Position numbers and translations under genes: made by a program. A stretch of 64,000 nt of DNA, taken from NCBI GenBank assembly GCA_023374025.1, contig SIJG01000071.1, forward strand, positions 491,959 through 555,958. The letters run 5' to 3'. The first letter of the stretch is position 1. Each line of letters begins with the position of its first letter. The notes under the pieces were generated by a model. The model saw only the letters and a list, made by a program, of their open reading frames with translations. It searched no databases and had not been told where the DNA came from. This stretch comes from Heterodera schachtii (Eukaryota > Nematoda > Chromadorea > Rhabditida > Heteroderidae). Shown one piece after another: positions 32,924-44,743 of this stretch.

Positions 32924-33309
32924 CAAGGGCGTAGGCAGGGGGGGGGGGGGGCTGGGGGGGCTAAAGCCCCCCCCGAAACCCAAAAAGTAAAAAATTTTCA
33001 GTAGATTTTTTTTAAATTTTAAGCAATTTTCTTAATAAAATTGCATTAAAATACTCAAAAATTTTCCCGGCGGCGCCTATCGGCACCGCCGGACCCCATT
33101 TTACCATATTTTTGAAAAATGGAGGCCAAAATGGCAAAAAATATTAATTTTTTGGCGAAAAATTTTGTAAAATACACCCCATAATTCGGGATTTCAAAAA
33201 ACCAAAAATACACCCCTAAAAATCGACTTAAAAAGGAAAAATACACCCCTAAAAATCGACTTTTTGACTTCAGCCCCCCTCCAAAGCCAAGGGTCTGGCT
33301 ACGCCCTTG
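32924..33309. mobile_element. TIR element with G/C homopolymers and hairpin module
   Basis: Ends CAAGGGCGTAGGCAG and CTGGCTACGCCCTTG. Poly-G and poly-C tracts flank CTAAAG near the left end. The hairpin module is at about 33066. A relative lies at 7850-7990. An inverted hairpin remnant follows at about 33321-33420. Confidence 0.6.
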
Positions 33310-33689
33310 CAAGGGGGAATCCGGCGGTGGCGATAGGCGCCGCCGGGAAAATTTTGAAGATTTAAAATGTAATTTGTAATGGATTTTTAGGTTTGGCGGT
33401 GCCGATAGGCATTGAAGGAAAAATACGTAGACAGCAATTTTTATTCTGATTTTTGGACAAAATTCTTAGAAATTGTTGTGCCATGATTAATTTTTAATAT
33501 TCTTTTTTTGAAAGAAATAAAAGTCACAAAATGGACAACTTTTTTATCAAATTTTGAAAATTTTATTGGAATTCTGGAGACCCGGGAAAGTTTTTTGAGT
33601 TTTTTAAAGAAAAATTAGCAAATGACAATATTTTTTCATTTAAAATTCAAGATCTTAATTGAAAAATGGAGATTTTTCGAAAAATTATC

Positions 33690-33900
33690 GTGACTTCAAT
33701 CCGCGGGATCCCGTGGGATTGTAAAATGGTCGGGAGGGATCCCGGTTCGGGATCCCGATGAAATCCCGATCCCGATCAATCCCGATGAATTCCAAAAATC
33801 GTTCGGGACGGATCCCGATGTCGGGATCGCGAATTTAATCCCGCGGGATCCCGAAGAAATCCCGCGGGATCCCGATCCCGTCCGGTCTCTTTTGATTGTG
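33690..33900. mobile_element. GGGATCCCGAT-rich element remnant
   Basis: Iterated GGGATCCCGATCCC in both orientations resembles the subterminal low-complexity zones of the hAT-like elements. Clean TIR and TSD were not resolved. Confidence 0.45.
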
Positions 33901-34431
33901 AATGTGAAAAAAGTCAAAATTATTCACATGGTGAAAATACGCTGGTATGAATTCAATGGAATTGCAAAATTGAGTAATTAACATGTTCATTAGCTGGGCA
34001 CTAAAGTCCAATTAGTAGATGGACATTTTAGTTGCAGATTGAGTTTTTCATTTTTGGGGTTTTTTTTATTATTTCCATCAAATTCATTTAACAATTAATT
34101 AGTTTTACTTTTTTTTCGCTCGTTTTAATGAGCGTGTTTCTCACTGTAAAAGTCAAAATGATCAAATTAATTCACATATTTACAATTAGCTAATAATTTG
34201 ACTGATGGAATGATAGCCTAATTAACTCATAAAAGATTTTTATGAAATCTTTTGATGCATTTAACACTTCGTTCATTCAAATAAAAAGTCAATTACGGCT
34301 TCAGAAAAACACCAAAGTTATCCTAAAGGCATATACATATATAACACAAATTAAAGTTGATCACTGGGCTCAAATTCGTTCTCCAACTCCGCAATTCAAA
34401 TTGATCGATCACTTCTCAACAAATCATTCAT
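33901..34431. other. F-box-cluster intergenic repeat
   Basis: TTTTAATGAGCGTGTTTCTC and about 120 bp downstream recur at 49410-49535. TTAGCTGGGCACTAAAGTCC and its upstream part recur at 43930-44790, where a transposon has been inserted. Not coding. Confidence 0.45.
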
Positions 34432-35925
34432 TCACTTCTGTTGATCACTTGGGCCGGGAATTGCGTTGAGAAGCCTAAAAATAGAAAAAATATATATAAA
34501 TTTGGATTTATGAAAAAACATTCACTCACCAATCTCCGATTTCATCCTCACGATAATTATGAATGCAAATCTGATTCCATTGGTCATAAGTTTGCCAAAC
34601 AATCGCTTCCTTTTCCCATTTTGTCCATTTGCTTTCGTCTCGCGCAATTGGACAACGGACCAACAAAAAAAAAGTGGTTATAGTCAGTTCTTTTCAATAC
34701 CAATTGTTCACGAGTCAATTCATTGATCAGATCAAAGGGCACAACGAAGTCAACAGAATAACGAAACCAAATGGAGACAATGAAATTGACGGAGGAAGAA
34801 GCATTGGCAAAAGCCTGAAATATGGGAAAATAGATTAAAGAAATACAAAATGGGAAATGAAAGCTGTTGTGTAGGGCAATCATTGACCTATTATTTATTT
34901 ATATTTGTATGCATTCCTTTCCTCTTCCAAACATTGTACTCTGTACCCAATCAATAATGCCCTCCCACAGACCAAGTGCATAAATACCCGTCACTTCTTC
35001 TCTCCCTCGTCTCTTCTCCCATTCATTATTCAAACTCATTTTCCTCCTCCGACTTCTCTCATCACTTCTCATTTCTTTTTCATTTTAATTATTTGTTGTG
35101 TGAAAATAAAGATTTTACAAAGACACAACAAAAGCACCGATTTGAACGGTTCAATATTCAACGGCCAATTCCCATCCGTGTACAACGAGCATTTTAACAA
35201 TTTTGGCACATTGTCCGGACGGGCAGTGAAAAGCCATTTGGCCACCGCTTGTCCATCCGAGGCCGTGGCACTGTCATCGCATGGTAATTTGTCGAAGAAA
35301 CCAGCATAATTGGCACTGATAACGCGACGCGATGTACAATCATTGAGAATTGACGGGACGAATTGACGCAAACGGTGGAAAATTGCGGCGGACAATTCCA
35401 TCACGCGAAAGTTTTTTCCGAGCAATGGCCAAATCTTGTGCAAAATAAACTCTGAAATGCGACCATTATTTTGGTCGATGAAACTAAAAATGAATAGGAT
35501 GTGTTGTCTAAACTTTAGACATTTAGCAAATTTACGAGATTCAATGCGTTCGAATCCGATGACTTCGCGTGGCAATTGGATTTGCGGAATTGGCAATGTT
35601 TCTCCATTGAAATTGATAATTTCCATTTTCTTCGTGCCATTTTCTTCAATTTTGCTTCGAATTTGAATATATTTAAATGTCCTTTTTCGCGTTTTGAAGT
35701 GTTGATCGACGTAAAAATTGAATCTGTGGCTGATCAGTGCAATTCCGAAGCCAAGTTGACGCGGAGAGATCAAATCGAACACACAAAGCCAACAATCGGA
35801 AGAGATAAAACTGAAAAAAAAGAAAACAAATATAAAATTTAAAATTGGCATTTTTAATTTAATTTTACATTGCTTTAGCCATCTTTTCCTCCGCTTCTTT
35901 TCGGCGGTCAGAAAAGTGAGTGATG
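34432..35925 (-). pseudogene. Family-B F-box-like gene, degenerate
   Basis: Exons on the minus strand: exon 1 35879-35925 (start ATG lost, TTTTCTGAC where AAATGTCTGAC is expected), exon 2 35536-35810 (SSDCWLCVFDLISPRQLGFG, one base short), exon 3 35138-35483 (in-frame deletion of about 27 codons near its start; GQAVAKWLFTA kept), exon 4 34530-34814 (VVPFDLINELTREQL, then a T-run frameshift), exon 5 34432-34474. The long single open frame over 35069-36160 crosses intron positions and is accidental. Family B is the second F-box-like family, distinguished by FISADCWLCVFDLL. Confidence 0.7.
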
Positions 35926-35944
35926 AATGAAAGAAAATGGAAGG

Positions 35945-36050
35945 GGAGTGATGGCTTTTATAATAAGGCGTCCAAATACGACTGATTATTAAAATTGTGT
36001 AAAAATTGGCAAAATAAATTAGTATAAAAGTGGCTGCTCCTCCGCCACTT
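35945..36050. promoter_or_regulatory. Bidirectional promoter module 1
   Basis: On the minus strand TTATAAAAGCCATCACTCCC points to the pseudogene at 34432-35925. On the plus strand AGTATAAAAGTGGCTGCTCC points right. The TATA boxes are about 70 bp apart. The same arrangement recurs at 36520, 40060, 46920 and 63290. Confidence 0.55.
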
Positions 36051-36063
36051 TCATTATTATTAC

Positions 36064-36249
36064 CAGGGATTCTTTTTTTATGTAAATACATGTTTTTTTC
36101 CTGGATTCTCCATAGCCTAATTAGTAGGAAAAACACTTTCTTTTTTGTGTTTGCGAACAAAAATCGGGATTTTTATTTACATATTTTTACATATTTCGGG
36201 GTTTTTCTACATATTACATATGTACATATTTTTATACATATTTTGGACT
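36064..36249. mobile_element. Element fragment splitting a duplicated F-box exon
   Basis: TTTTTTATGTAAATACATG and ACATATTTTTATACATATTT match the inverted copy at 18480-18720. It lies exactly between the two halves of the local duplication, so exon 2 of the second copy is truncated here. Confidence 0.5.
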
Positions 36250-36620
36250 TTTTCGCGTTTTGAAGTGTTCATCGACGTAAAAATTGAATCTGTGGCTGAT
36301 CAGTGCAATTCCGAAGCCAAGTTGACGCGGAGAGATCAAATCGAACACACAAAGCCAACAATCGGAAGAGATAAAACTGAAAAAAAAGGAAAACAAATAT
36401 AAATTTAAAATTGGCATTTTTAATTTAATTTTACATTGCTTTAGCCATCTTTTCCTCCGCTTCTTTTCGGCGGTCAGAAAAGTGAGTGATGAATGAAAGA
36501 AAATGGAAGGGGAGTGATGGCTTTTATAATAAGGCGTCCAAATACGACTGATTATTAAAATTGTGTAAAAATTGGCAAAATAAATTAGTATAAAAGTGGC
36601 TGCTCCTCCGCCACTTTCAT
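36250..36620 (-). pseudogene. Duplicated exon 1, partial exon 2 and promoter of the family-B pseudogene
   Basis: Near-identical to 35690-36060: part of exon 2 (SSDCWLCVFDLISPRQLG), exon 1 and a second bidirectional promoter module (36520-36615). This is a direct duplication of about 370 bp. Confidence 0.65.
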
Positions 36621-37017
36621 TATTATTACTATTATTTCATTCGCCATTTATTTCTTTTCGTCGCTTTCATTCAATTTTTCTACCTGACAATTCCGTCAAA
36701 AGTTACTTTGTACATTTTGTGCATTTCTTTTCGGCATTTTACCTTAAGTGGTTGCTCCTCCGCCACTTTTCATTTTCCATTCGCCATTTAATTTTCATCT
36801 TTTGGTCTGTTGGGTGTTTTTGAATTAATGAATCGAGTCAAAAATTACATTTCGTGTTTTGGGATTAGAATTGGTCAAAATGGATAAGTATCTGTTTCGC
36901 GATCAGAGGAGACCTCGCAAACCTCCGGGAAATTGCTGATTTTCACATAATTTTTTTATCTTTGCTAAGCCAATTGAAATCCGACGAAAACTATCTTAAT
37001 CATTCCCTCTCAACAAA
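36621..37017. promoter_or_regulatory. Upstream region of the 37018 gene
   Basis: Contains another TGGTTGCTCCTCCGCCAC block (about 36748-36770), as in the family-B promoter modules, and TCATTCGCCATTT repeats. No TATA box is obvious close to the ATG. Confidence 0.4.
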
Positions 37018-38280
37018 ATGTCTGACAATCGAAACGAAGCGGAGGAAAAAATGGCGAAAGCAATGTAAAATTTAAAATTAAAATGCCAACTTTCAATTTC
37101 AATTTAAATTTTGTTTCCCTTTTTTCAGTTTCATCTCCGCCGATTGTTGGCTTTGTGTGTACGATTTGCTTCCGGCTTCCCAACTTGGCCTTGGAATTGC
37201 GATGATCAGCCACCGTTTTGACTTCTACGTGGATGAACACTTCAAGACTCGCTTCTGGACTCTGGGATCGATGAAAATCAAAATGAAGTTCGAAGCGGAT
37301 GGTACCAAGGAAATGGAAGTTGTCAATGCCAATTGGGAATCGTTTGGGATTACGCAAAAGCCGTTGCCAAAGAGAGTCGTCGGATTCAAAGCCATTTCAT
37401 TGAAGTGAGATTTGATGCTTTTCTGTTTTCTAAAACGATTCCTTCATTTTTCACAGGTACTTCAACAACAATGCCATCACTTTTCTCCACCGTTTTCATC
37501 CAATTTTGGCCGCCCGTCCCATTCATTTGACCATCGACAACACGTACTTCGATGACCGCACTTTGGAGTCGATTTGGCGCAACATTTGGCCCATGATCGC
37601 GACAAACATTCGTGGCATCCAATTGTCCAAAGAAAGTTTCTGCCGTTTGCGCAAATTCGTGCCGTCAATTCTCGACGACTGTCCATCGCTTCGTGTTGTC
37701 AATGCCAATTCCAATGGTTTCTTCACCGATTTTCCATGCGATGACAGTGCCAGCGCATCGAATGGACAAGCGTTGGCCAAATGGCTTTTCACTCCACGTC
37801 CGGACAATGTGCCGAAGGTGTTCAAATGCTGGTTGAACTACGGTAGCTGGCATTTGGCGCCAGAGATTGAAGACTTCAAAGCGGTGATTTCGATTTGATT
37901 GTTTTATTTGGCATTTTTACGGTCGTTGGCGCTCACTGACAAAATAATTATTTCCAAATTGGGGCATCTAACCGTAAAATTCATTTATCATTTCGTATTT
38001 CTTAACCAATTTTTCCCTATTTTAGGCATTTTACACTGCTTCATCTCCCGTCAATTTGATCGCTGTCATTCGCATTGATTTTTCTTATGATCATCCTTTG
38101 CCATTTGTGCTGACCAACGAATTGACCCGGGAGCAATTGACGTTGAAGAAGATGAACGATATCCGCCGTGTTCTTCTGATCCGTTGTCCGATTGTGCGCG
38201 ACGAAAGCAAATGGGCCAAATGGGAGAAGGAAGCGATTGGATGGAACTTTATGGACCAGTGGAATCGGATCGACATCTGA
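37018..38280 (+). CDS. Family-B F-box-like protein, intact
   Basis: Exons 37018-37064, 37129-37404, 37457-37883, 38026-38280 sum to 1005 nt (334 residues) with correct phases. The start is MSDNRNEAEEKMAKA, then the F-box-like block FISADCWLCVYDLLPASQLG and LGIAMISHRFDFYVDEHFKT. Exon 3 has LESIWRNIWPMIATNIRG, FPCDDSASASNGQALAKWLF, and exon 4 VLTNELTREQLTLKK and RDESKWAKWEKEAI. It stops (TGA) just before the last-intron position; the usual last exon (PLDAMIDQSDQHQK) survives at about 38345-38388 but is untranslated. A probable SCF-type substrate receptor. The acidic N-terminus differs from family A. Confidence 0.7.
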
Positions 38281-39271
38281 GATGGGTCAGTGAATGAATA
38301 ATGCTTATTCAAATATCCATTTTTATTGCTTTTCGTTTTTTAGGCCTCTTGACGCAATGATCGACCAAAGTGATCAGCACCAGAAATGACTGAACGATTT
38401 GTTGAGAAATGTTCTATTTAATTGATGTGGAGATGGATAATGAATTTGAGCCTATTTGATGTACATAAAATTGTTGCAGTGATCACAAATTGTATTATAT
38501 GTGTATATTTGCCTTTAGGATAAATTATGTGATTTTCTTAAATTCCAGGCTCATTCTTGACCTAATGATAAAGTCGGTGGTCACTTTCCCTCCAATAAAT
38601 GGGTTTTAATTACCATTTAAGAAAAGTATTGCACTGAATTCGGTAATACGAAATTGAAATAATGTAAAGAAAATATGATTTCGAATGATACCAATTTTGA
38701 AGAAATTAACTGAAGAACAAAAAAGTTATGGCCATTCCCAATTTAAATTGTACGAACTGCCTTGACCCCCTCTTTTCTCACCAGACCCCCATTTTACCAG
38801 TGCTTATCTAGTCCCGCCGGGACCGGGATTTCAATTTTTCCAAAAACCGGGACCTGAAAAAACCGGGAATTCCCGACCCGGTCCCGTGCAAATCTAGTTA
38901 TAAGTGAATTTTCATACCATTTAGACAAATTTAATGGTTTTTGGCTAAAAAAATTATAAAGTGTATGAAATAGTGTTTAATTTTAAAAAGTTTATTTCAG
39001 TGACGAAACATCAGGGAGCCTGAAAAGTGAGTGTGTTTATAGTTTTTCATTTCAACGGTTTTTTAATTCACTGCTCGTAAGATTTTATTGTGAAATTAAG
39101 TTTTGTGCCAGAACGAATACAATTTTTTTTGAGCCGAATTTGCTTAGAAATTTTGCCAAGAAACTTTCAAAAAGAAGAAAATGCATACTCATATTCTTAA
39201 AGCCAATTACAGTTTCACAAAAACACCTTAATTTGTTCTAAATGCATACATATAACACAAATTAAAGTTGA
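38281..39271. other. Intergenic with a CCGGGACC element remnant
   Basis: 38810-38900 is a short relic of the GGGACCGG hAT-like family (compare 10076-10949). The rest is AT-rich without genes. Confidence 0.45.
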
Positions 39272-39339
39272 TCACTTCAACAAAATGAACAATTTTATAA
39301 ACGCCAAATTAATTATCAACACCGCAATTTCAAACGCAA

Positions 39340-40040
39340 ATAAATTTTTTAGTCCATTTGCTTTCGTCTCGCGCAATTGGACAACGGACCAACAGAAAAC
39401 AGTCATCGCTTTTGTCAGTTCTTTCAAGGCCAATTGTTCACGGGTCAATTCGTTGTTTTGGTCAAATGGCACAACAGAGTTAGCAGAATAATGAAACCAA
39501 ATGGAGACAATGAAATTGACGGGTGATGAAGCCGAGGCAAAGGTACTTATGTACTTTACAGACCAGACCATAAAATATAAATTGTTTTAAACTTTTCTTG
39601 GGGGTTTTCGTGGTCGCTGATCACGAATTTGACATCTGTTTCGACCAATTTCGAACTTCGGACCCAAATTCGAACAAAAGTCGAAAACTCATTTTTCGTC
39701 AAAATTCAGATTTATTGCACAAAACGAATCAAATATACTGAATGGAATAGAAAATAGTGATTCATAGCCATTTTAATCATTTGAATAGATTTTGGGACAA
39801 TAAAGGTTGATTTTGGAGAAAAATAAAATTTCGACTTTTGTTCGAATTCGGGTCCGGAGTCCGATTGGTCGAAATGGATGTCCGATTCGTGATCACTGAT
39901 CAGCAATCCCGAAAACCTCCTAGAAACTTTAAAAAGAATTTTTATTTTATGGTCTGTAAAGTACATAAGTACCGAGGCAAAAGCCTGAAATGGAGGGAAA
40001 ATGGTTATTAATTACGAAATAATAAAAGAAAGCACCGCTT
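39340..40040 (-). pseudogene. Family-B F-box-like remnant joined to a promoter, split by a transposon
   Basis: Exon 4 (SSPVNFIVSIWFHYSANSVV, NELTREQLALKEL) is on the minus strand. It is interrupted at 39542-39973 and followed by only the last bases of exon 3 (GAAAGCACCGCTTTGAA) before promoter sequence. Exons 1-3 are deleted. Confidence 0.6.
39542..39973. mobile_element. Foldback TIR element inserted in an F-box exon
   Basis: Ends GGTACTTATGTACTTTACAG and complement; TSD GAGGCAAA at 39534-39541 and 39974-39981. The uninterrupted exon sequence GCATTGGCAAAAGCCTG is seen in paralogues. The interior is a long foldback with TTCGAACAAAAGTCGAAA arms. Confidence 0.8.
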
Positions 40041-40059
40041 TGAATGATTCAATCTTCGT

Positions 40060-40155
40060 CTTTTATAGCAATGCGTCGAATACAACCGTTTGATAAAACC
40101 GTGTAAAAATTGGGAAAAAATTAGCATAAAAGTGGTTGCTCTTCCTCCGTCACTT

Positions 40156-40160
<5 letters not shown>
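40060..40160. promoter_or_regulatory. Bidirectional promoter module
   Basis: TCTTTTATAGCAATGCGTCG on the left (minus-strand TATAAAAG) and GCATAAAAGTGGTTGCTC on the right (plus strand), as in the other modules. It drives the plus-strand gene at 40273. Confidence 0.5.

Positions 40161-40162
<2 letters not shown>

Positions 40163-40217
<55 letters not shown>
40163..40217. repeat. (ATT)n microsatellite
   Basis: About 18 uninterrupted ATT units. On the minus strand this gives a spurious poly-Asn frame. Confidence 0.95.
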
Positions 40218-40219
<2 letters not shown>

Positions 40220-40272
40220 TTCGGCATTTATTTATTTCGTCTCTCTCTATCTCCGACTTTTTGGCCCTGACA

Positions 40273-41672
40273 ATGTCTTTAAAAGTGATTCTGTACGTTT
40301 TTTGCATTTCTTTTCGACATTTACCCTTTTCCTTCTCATTTTTTAGGTGCCAATGTTTGTCATTTGTTGTGCCATTCTTTTGAAGTATTGGGACCGTTTC
40401 AAAAAACCACCAAAACAACAACGAGGCCATCGCAAAATTGAAAAAGTGCCGGAAACTGTCTTGGCAATTGAAAAAGTGCCGGAAACTGTCATAACAATTG
40501 AAAAAGTGCCGGAAACTGTCATAACAATTTGCCCCGACGAAATGCCATCAGACAACCAAAATGAAGCCGAGGAAAAGATGGCAAAAGCGATGTAAAATTA
40601 AAATGCCAATTTAAATTTGTTTTCCTTTTTTTCAGTTTCATGTCCGCCAATTGCTGGCTTTCAGTGTTCGATTTGCTCTCTCCGCGTCAACTTGGCCTTG
40701 GAATTGCGATGATCAGTCACCGTTTTGACGTTTACATGGACGAGCACTTCAAAACTCGCAAATGGGTACTGAAATCCATGGAAATTTTGCCCAAATTTAA
40801 AGTGACTTACGCAGGCACAATGGGAGTGAAAATGGTCAATGTCAATTGGAAATCGTTTGAAATTACGCAAAAAGCGCTGCCAAAGAAAGTCGTCGGATTC
40901 GAACCCATTACAATACGGTGAATGAAGCTAATGATTTGTAAAACGATTCTTTCAGATCGTTTAACATATTTGTGCCATGGAATTGTCCGCCGAAGTTTTC
41001 CACCGTTTGCGATATTTCGTGCCGTCAATTCTCAACGAATGTACATCGCTTCGCATTATCAATGCCTATTATGACTATGGTTTCTTCACCGAATTTCCAT
41101 GCGATGACAGTGCCGCGGCATCGGATGGACAAATGTTGGCAAAATGGCTTTTCACTCCGCTTAAAAACGGTGTGCCAAAGGTGTTCAAATGCTGGTTGCA
41201 TTGGGATGATGGGCATTTGGCGTCAAAGATTGAAGCCTTCAAAAGGGTGAATTCGATTTGGTTTTATTTGAAATTTTAGTCTTTGGGGTTTGCTGACCAA
41301 AATATTTTGGACGGCATTCAGCTTATTTTTGGCAAAAGTTTTTTTGACGAATTCAAATTGTGGGATTTGAATGTTTTTTTTTTGGTCATTTCAATTCGGG
41401 AATGCTTTTCATAGTTTTTAACTGTTTTTCCCCCATTTTAGGAATTTACCAATGCTTCATCTCCCGTCAATTTCATCGCTGTCATTCGCTTTCCGACGCC
41501 TTTTGTTGACTCCGTTTTGCTCTTCGATTTGACCAACGAATTGACTCGGGAACAATTGGCATTGAAAAGAACTGACTTTCATAACTGTTTTCTTCTGATC
41601 CGTTGTCCAATTGAGCGAAATGAAAGCAAATGGACAAAATGGGAAAGGAAGCGATTGACTGGCACTGAATGA
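40273..41672 (+). pseudogene. Membrane-anchored family-B F-box-like gene, broken
   Basis: A 5' exon ATGTCTTTAAAA (40273-40284) and an exon at 40347-40591 encode a hydrophobic segment (MFVICCAILL), a basic stretch and three IEKVPETVITI-type repeats, then EEKMAKA. Exon 2 (40636-40917) has MSANCWLSVFDLLSPRQLGL. Exon 3 (40956-41246) has lost about its first 130 nt and is out of frame with exon 2. Exon 4 (41442-41672) ends early after ESKWTKWERKR. The paralogue at 47102-48959 is intact. The transcript may still start here, but a full product is not predicted. Confidence 0.65.
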
Positions 41673-42879
41673 TTTGTTGAGAAGTGATCTTTTAGAATGA
41701 AGTTGAGTATATAAAATTGTTCTTTTGTTGCGGTGATCACAAATTGTATTATATGTAATGTAACTTTCGGTAATTGTATTGGAATTTCGCATAAAAATAG
41801 ATTTTGATCAGCTTTATTCATATTTAATGCCTGATCCGCTTCTAAGTGCCTTAAATCATTATCCATTCCCCTACTTAGATTTTCCAATTAATTTTGTATG
41901 TTTTGCCTTTTATACTATTTACCATTAAATCGTACATTCTTTATCGATTTACAATACCAAAAAAAGATTCCAAATTTTATAATTCAAATTGACCGATCAT
42001 TTCTCACCAAATCATATTCATTCAATTCAAATTGAATTTTCGTTCAAATCCGGGTCCGGGGTTCGAAATGGGTTCAAATGGATTCCAGAATCGGGTTTTC
42101 CGACACTGAAAACCTAGCCCTAAAACAAGTTTAATTTAAAAACAATTTTTTTTTCGAAGGGAGGTTCAATTTTTTAATTGGAAGAAATCTGTTCATTATT
42201 TATTTGGCATGCCATCTAAATTCATTTATTTATTCATTCATTCATGGCACGGCACTACCTCCCACAGTATCAGGAGATAGTTCAAAAAAACTCAGTAAAT
42301 GTTAGTCTTTCTTAGGCATGCAGTTTAGTGGTTCATTTGCGGAGATATTCCAAACTTTTTTATTTTTCCCAAAATGCCGTTGTGTAAGCAAAGAAAAAAT
42401 GCCGAGTCCATTCACTTGCATAAGGGCAAATTTAGCCGGTCAAATTAATCCAATTGAATTGGAATGGGTCAATAATCTTCGGCATTTTTAATCTGCGAGA
42501 AGGGCACAAAATGGCATCAGCAGAAGAGAGGGGAACAGAAAGAAAACCATGGCATACATTTAGAAGCTCAGCAGAAGCGGTGCCAAAATCATTTCTGCAT
42601 AAAACCAACAACGAACAGCCCAAATTTGTAAAATTTTTTTTCCCTAATAATTAATGAACGGATTTTTAGTTATTAAAATCGCGAAATTGTTGCCATAATA
42701 GTTGCTAAAAAACTGTAAAAATGCCAAAATAATTGCTAAAAATAAACTGAAAAATGCCAAAATGGTTGCTAAAATAGTTTCCAAAAAATTGAAGCTTAAA
42801 TAGTTGGCAATTGATAAACCCTAAAGAAATATCGCAAAAAATTAGTTTAAAAACTATCTAAAAATCCATTCACTGCTAA
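41673..42879. other. Intergenic with scraps
   Basis: About 42040-42100 is foldback-family debris. About 42450-42490 (PIELEWVNNLR) matches the end of family-A exon 3. No complete gene. Confidence 0.4.
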
Positions 42880-43828
42880 CGGAACCCGTCAGTTGGGCCC
42901 TCACGTTTGGGCCCCACACGTTTGGGCCCCAAATAAAAATTTTTCAATTTTCCAAAAAATGCTTTATTGAAACTAATAAAATTTCCTAAAATAATATCAA
43001 TATTAAAAAATTAAAAATTTATCAAGAATTCATTGGTAATTGCAAGAAATGTCTTTCAAATACTCAATGACACGGGGAACAGTTAACATATTGTGATCAC
43101 AATTATTTGTGGCAGCTTATGAAAAATATTTGTTCTTTCGTCATTGCTTAGCATTCTCTCGTAGACATTCCAATCTTCGCCTTTGAAACGCGGTTCAGTT
43201 TGCGCGGACGTTCATCAACCTTGGTGGCATTTTTTACGACAATTTTGAAAGTGCAGGCGAACATATGCTTTGAAGAGAAGCAGCGCGCATTACAGAGGGG
43301 CGCTTCCATCGTCTCAACAGCACGCCTTTTGGTGGCTGTCGTGAATTTTTGCGCAATGACATGACTTGGATCCCGTTCATTTGTGTGTAATGTCACCATG
43401 AGGATGAATTCATCTCAAAGTAAAGTCCAAATCCTTCCTTTGAATTTGTCGAGACCGCTGTTCTTGAACTCCCATCGCCAAAATTAGTTGTTCCTTCGGC
43501 ACTTGTCTTGGTAAGGTGTAGAGATGGCCACCATGCTGTAGTTTGGGCTATTCTTTTGGTGTTAATTTGCTGTTGCATATTGTACAGAATGATATTAGGT
43601 ATTATTCTTTAAAAACATTAAAAATAAAATTTTGAGAACAAAATTTGATTCAAATTGTAAATAATTTTTTTTTAATATTGATATTATTTTAGGAAATTTT
43701 ATTAGTTTCAATAAAGCATTTTTTGGAAAATTGAAAAATTTTATTTGGGGCCCAAACGTGTGGGGCCCAAACGTGCTGGGGCCCAAACGTGTGGGGCCCA
43801 ATCGTGAGGGCCCAACTGACGTAGACCG
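42880..43828. mobile_element. MULE-like element with iterated GTTTGGGCCCC ends
   Basis: TIRs contain CGTCAGTTGGGCCC and tandem ACGTTTGGGCCCC units, extended by about 100 bp of inverted AT-rich sequence. The flanking ACTGCTAA (42872-42879, 43829-43836) is the TSD. It carries a transposase-gene remnant on the minus strand. Confidence 0.75.
43148..43578 (-). pseudogene. FLYWCH/MULE transposase N-terminal remnant
   Basis: 43148-43399 encodes VTLHTNERDPSHVIAQKFTT and KRRAVETMEAP. This resembles the linker that follows FLYWCH fingers in MULE proteins (HT..DP....K....A.ET..P). 43393-43578 is an out-of-register upstream piece. The catalytic domain is absent. Confidence 0.45.
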
Positions 43829-43996
43829 ACTGCTAATAATCATTAATTAATTAATTGTTTTCTCATTACTTGTTATTAATTTCAATTACAAATTCAACAA
43901 TCTTCTGTTTCTCCACCGTTTTGACCAGTGCATTTCTCATTGTGAATGTGAAAACAGTCAAAATCATTCACATGATGAAAATGCGCTGGTGTGAAC

Positions 43997-44735
43997 CAGG
44001 GATGGCACGGAATTCCGACTTCCGATTTCCGAAAAAATTTTGGACGTCGGAATTCCGACTTCCGATTTCCGAAATTTTTGATAAAAAGTCGGAAATTTTC
44101 GGAAATTTTTTTTGAATTTTTTTTTTCAAAAAATTAACAATTTTTACAATTTTGGTTAATAAATTGCATTGAAATTTTCAAAAATTTCCCGGCGGCGCCT
44201 ATCGGCACCGCCGCACCCTAAAAATCATATTTTTCTTCAGAAATTTTTGCCTCAAAATCGCTAAATTTAGTCATTTTTGGACAAAATTTGTTAACAATTT
44301 GATTAAAAATTATAAAAATTTTCCCCGGCGGCGCCTATCGGCACCGCCGGACCTCGCCCGCCGTGTTTTCAAAATTTTTGAAAAAACGCGCCGCAAAAAA
44401 AAAGGTAAAATTTTTGATGAAAATCATTGAATAATTTTTTAAGGCAAATATCTATTTAAATAGATCAAAAATTTTTGAATCATCTTTTACTTGGTTAAGA
44501 ATTAAAAATTTAGCCTATTATAATATTTAAAAAAAATTTTTATTATATTTTATATTTTTTGAAAAATTTCCGATTTCCGAATTCCGATTTCCGACGTTTT
44601 TGGGGTCGGAATTCCGATTTTCGACTTCCGAAAAATTTTTGTGCCTCGGAAATCCGATTTCCGATTTCCGAAAAATTTTGGACCCCCGGAATTCCGATTT
44701 CCGAAAATTTTTGGGGCCTCGGAATGCCATCCCTG
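43997..44735. mobile_element. hAT-like element with TTCCGATTTCCGA-rich ends
   Basis: Ends CAGGGATGGCACGGAATTCC and complement-type GGAATGCCATCCCTG; perfect TSD GTGTGAAC (43989-43996, 44736-44743). It contains two hairpin modules (44189 and 44325). An unoccupied paralogous site is at about 33950-33960. Truncated relatives are at 53486 and 58330. Confidence 0.85.
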
Positions 44736-44743
44736 GTGTGAAC

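Noticed and set aside
35069..36160. 363-codon minus-strand open frame as one protein
   Set aside because: It runs through positions where all paralogues have introns, lacks the true start, and starts in transposon sequence. It is an accident of T-rich introns without stops.
40008..40430. Poly-Asn protein of 140 codons
   Set aside because: It is the translation of the (ATT)n microsatellite and adjoining promoter DNA.
44327..44360. Helitron 3' end (hairpin followed by CTAA)
   Set aside because: Some hairpin modules are followed by CCCTAA, but the distance is short, the following bases vary, and host elements have TIRs and TSDs typical of hAT elements.
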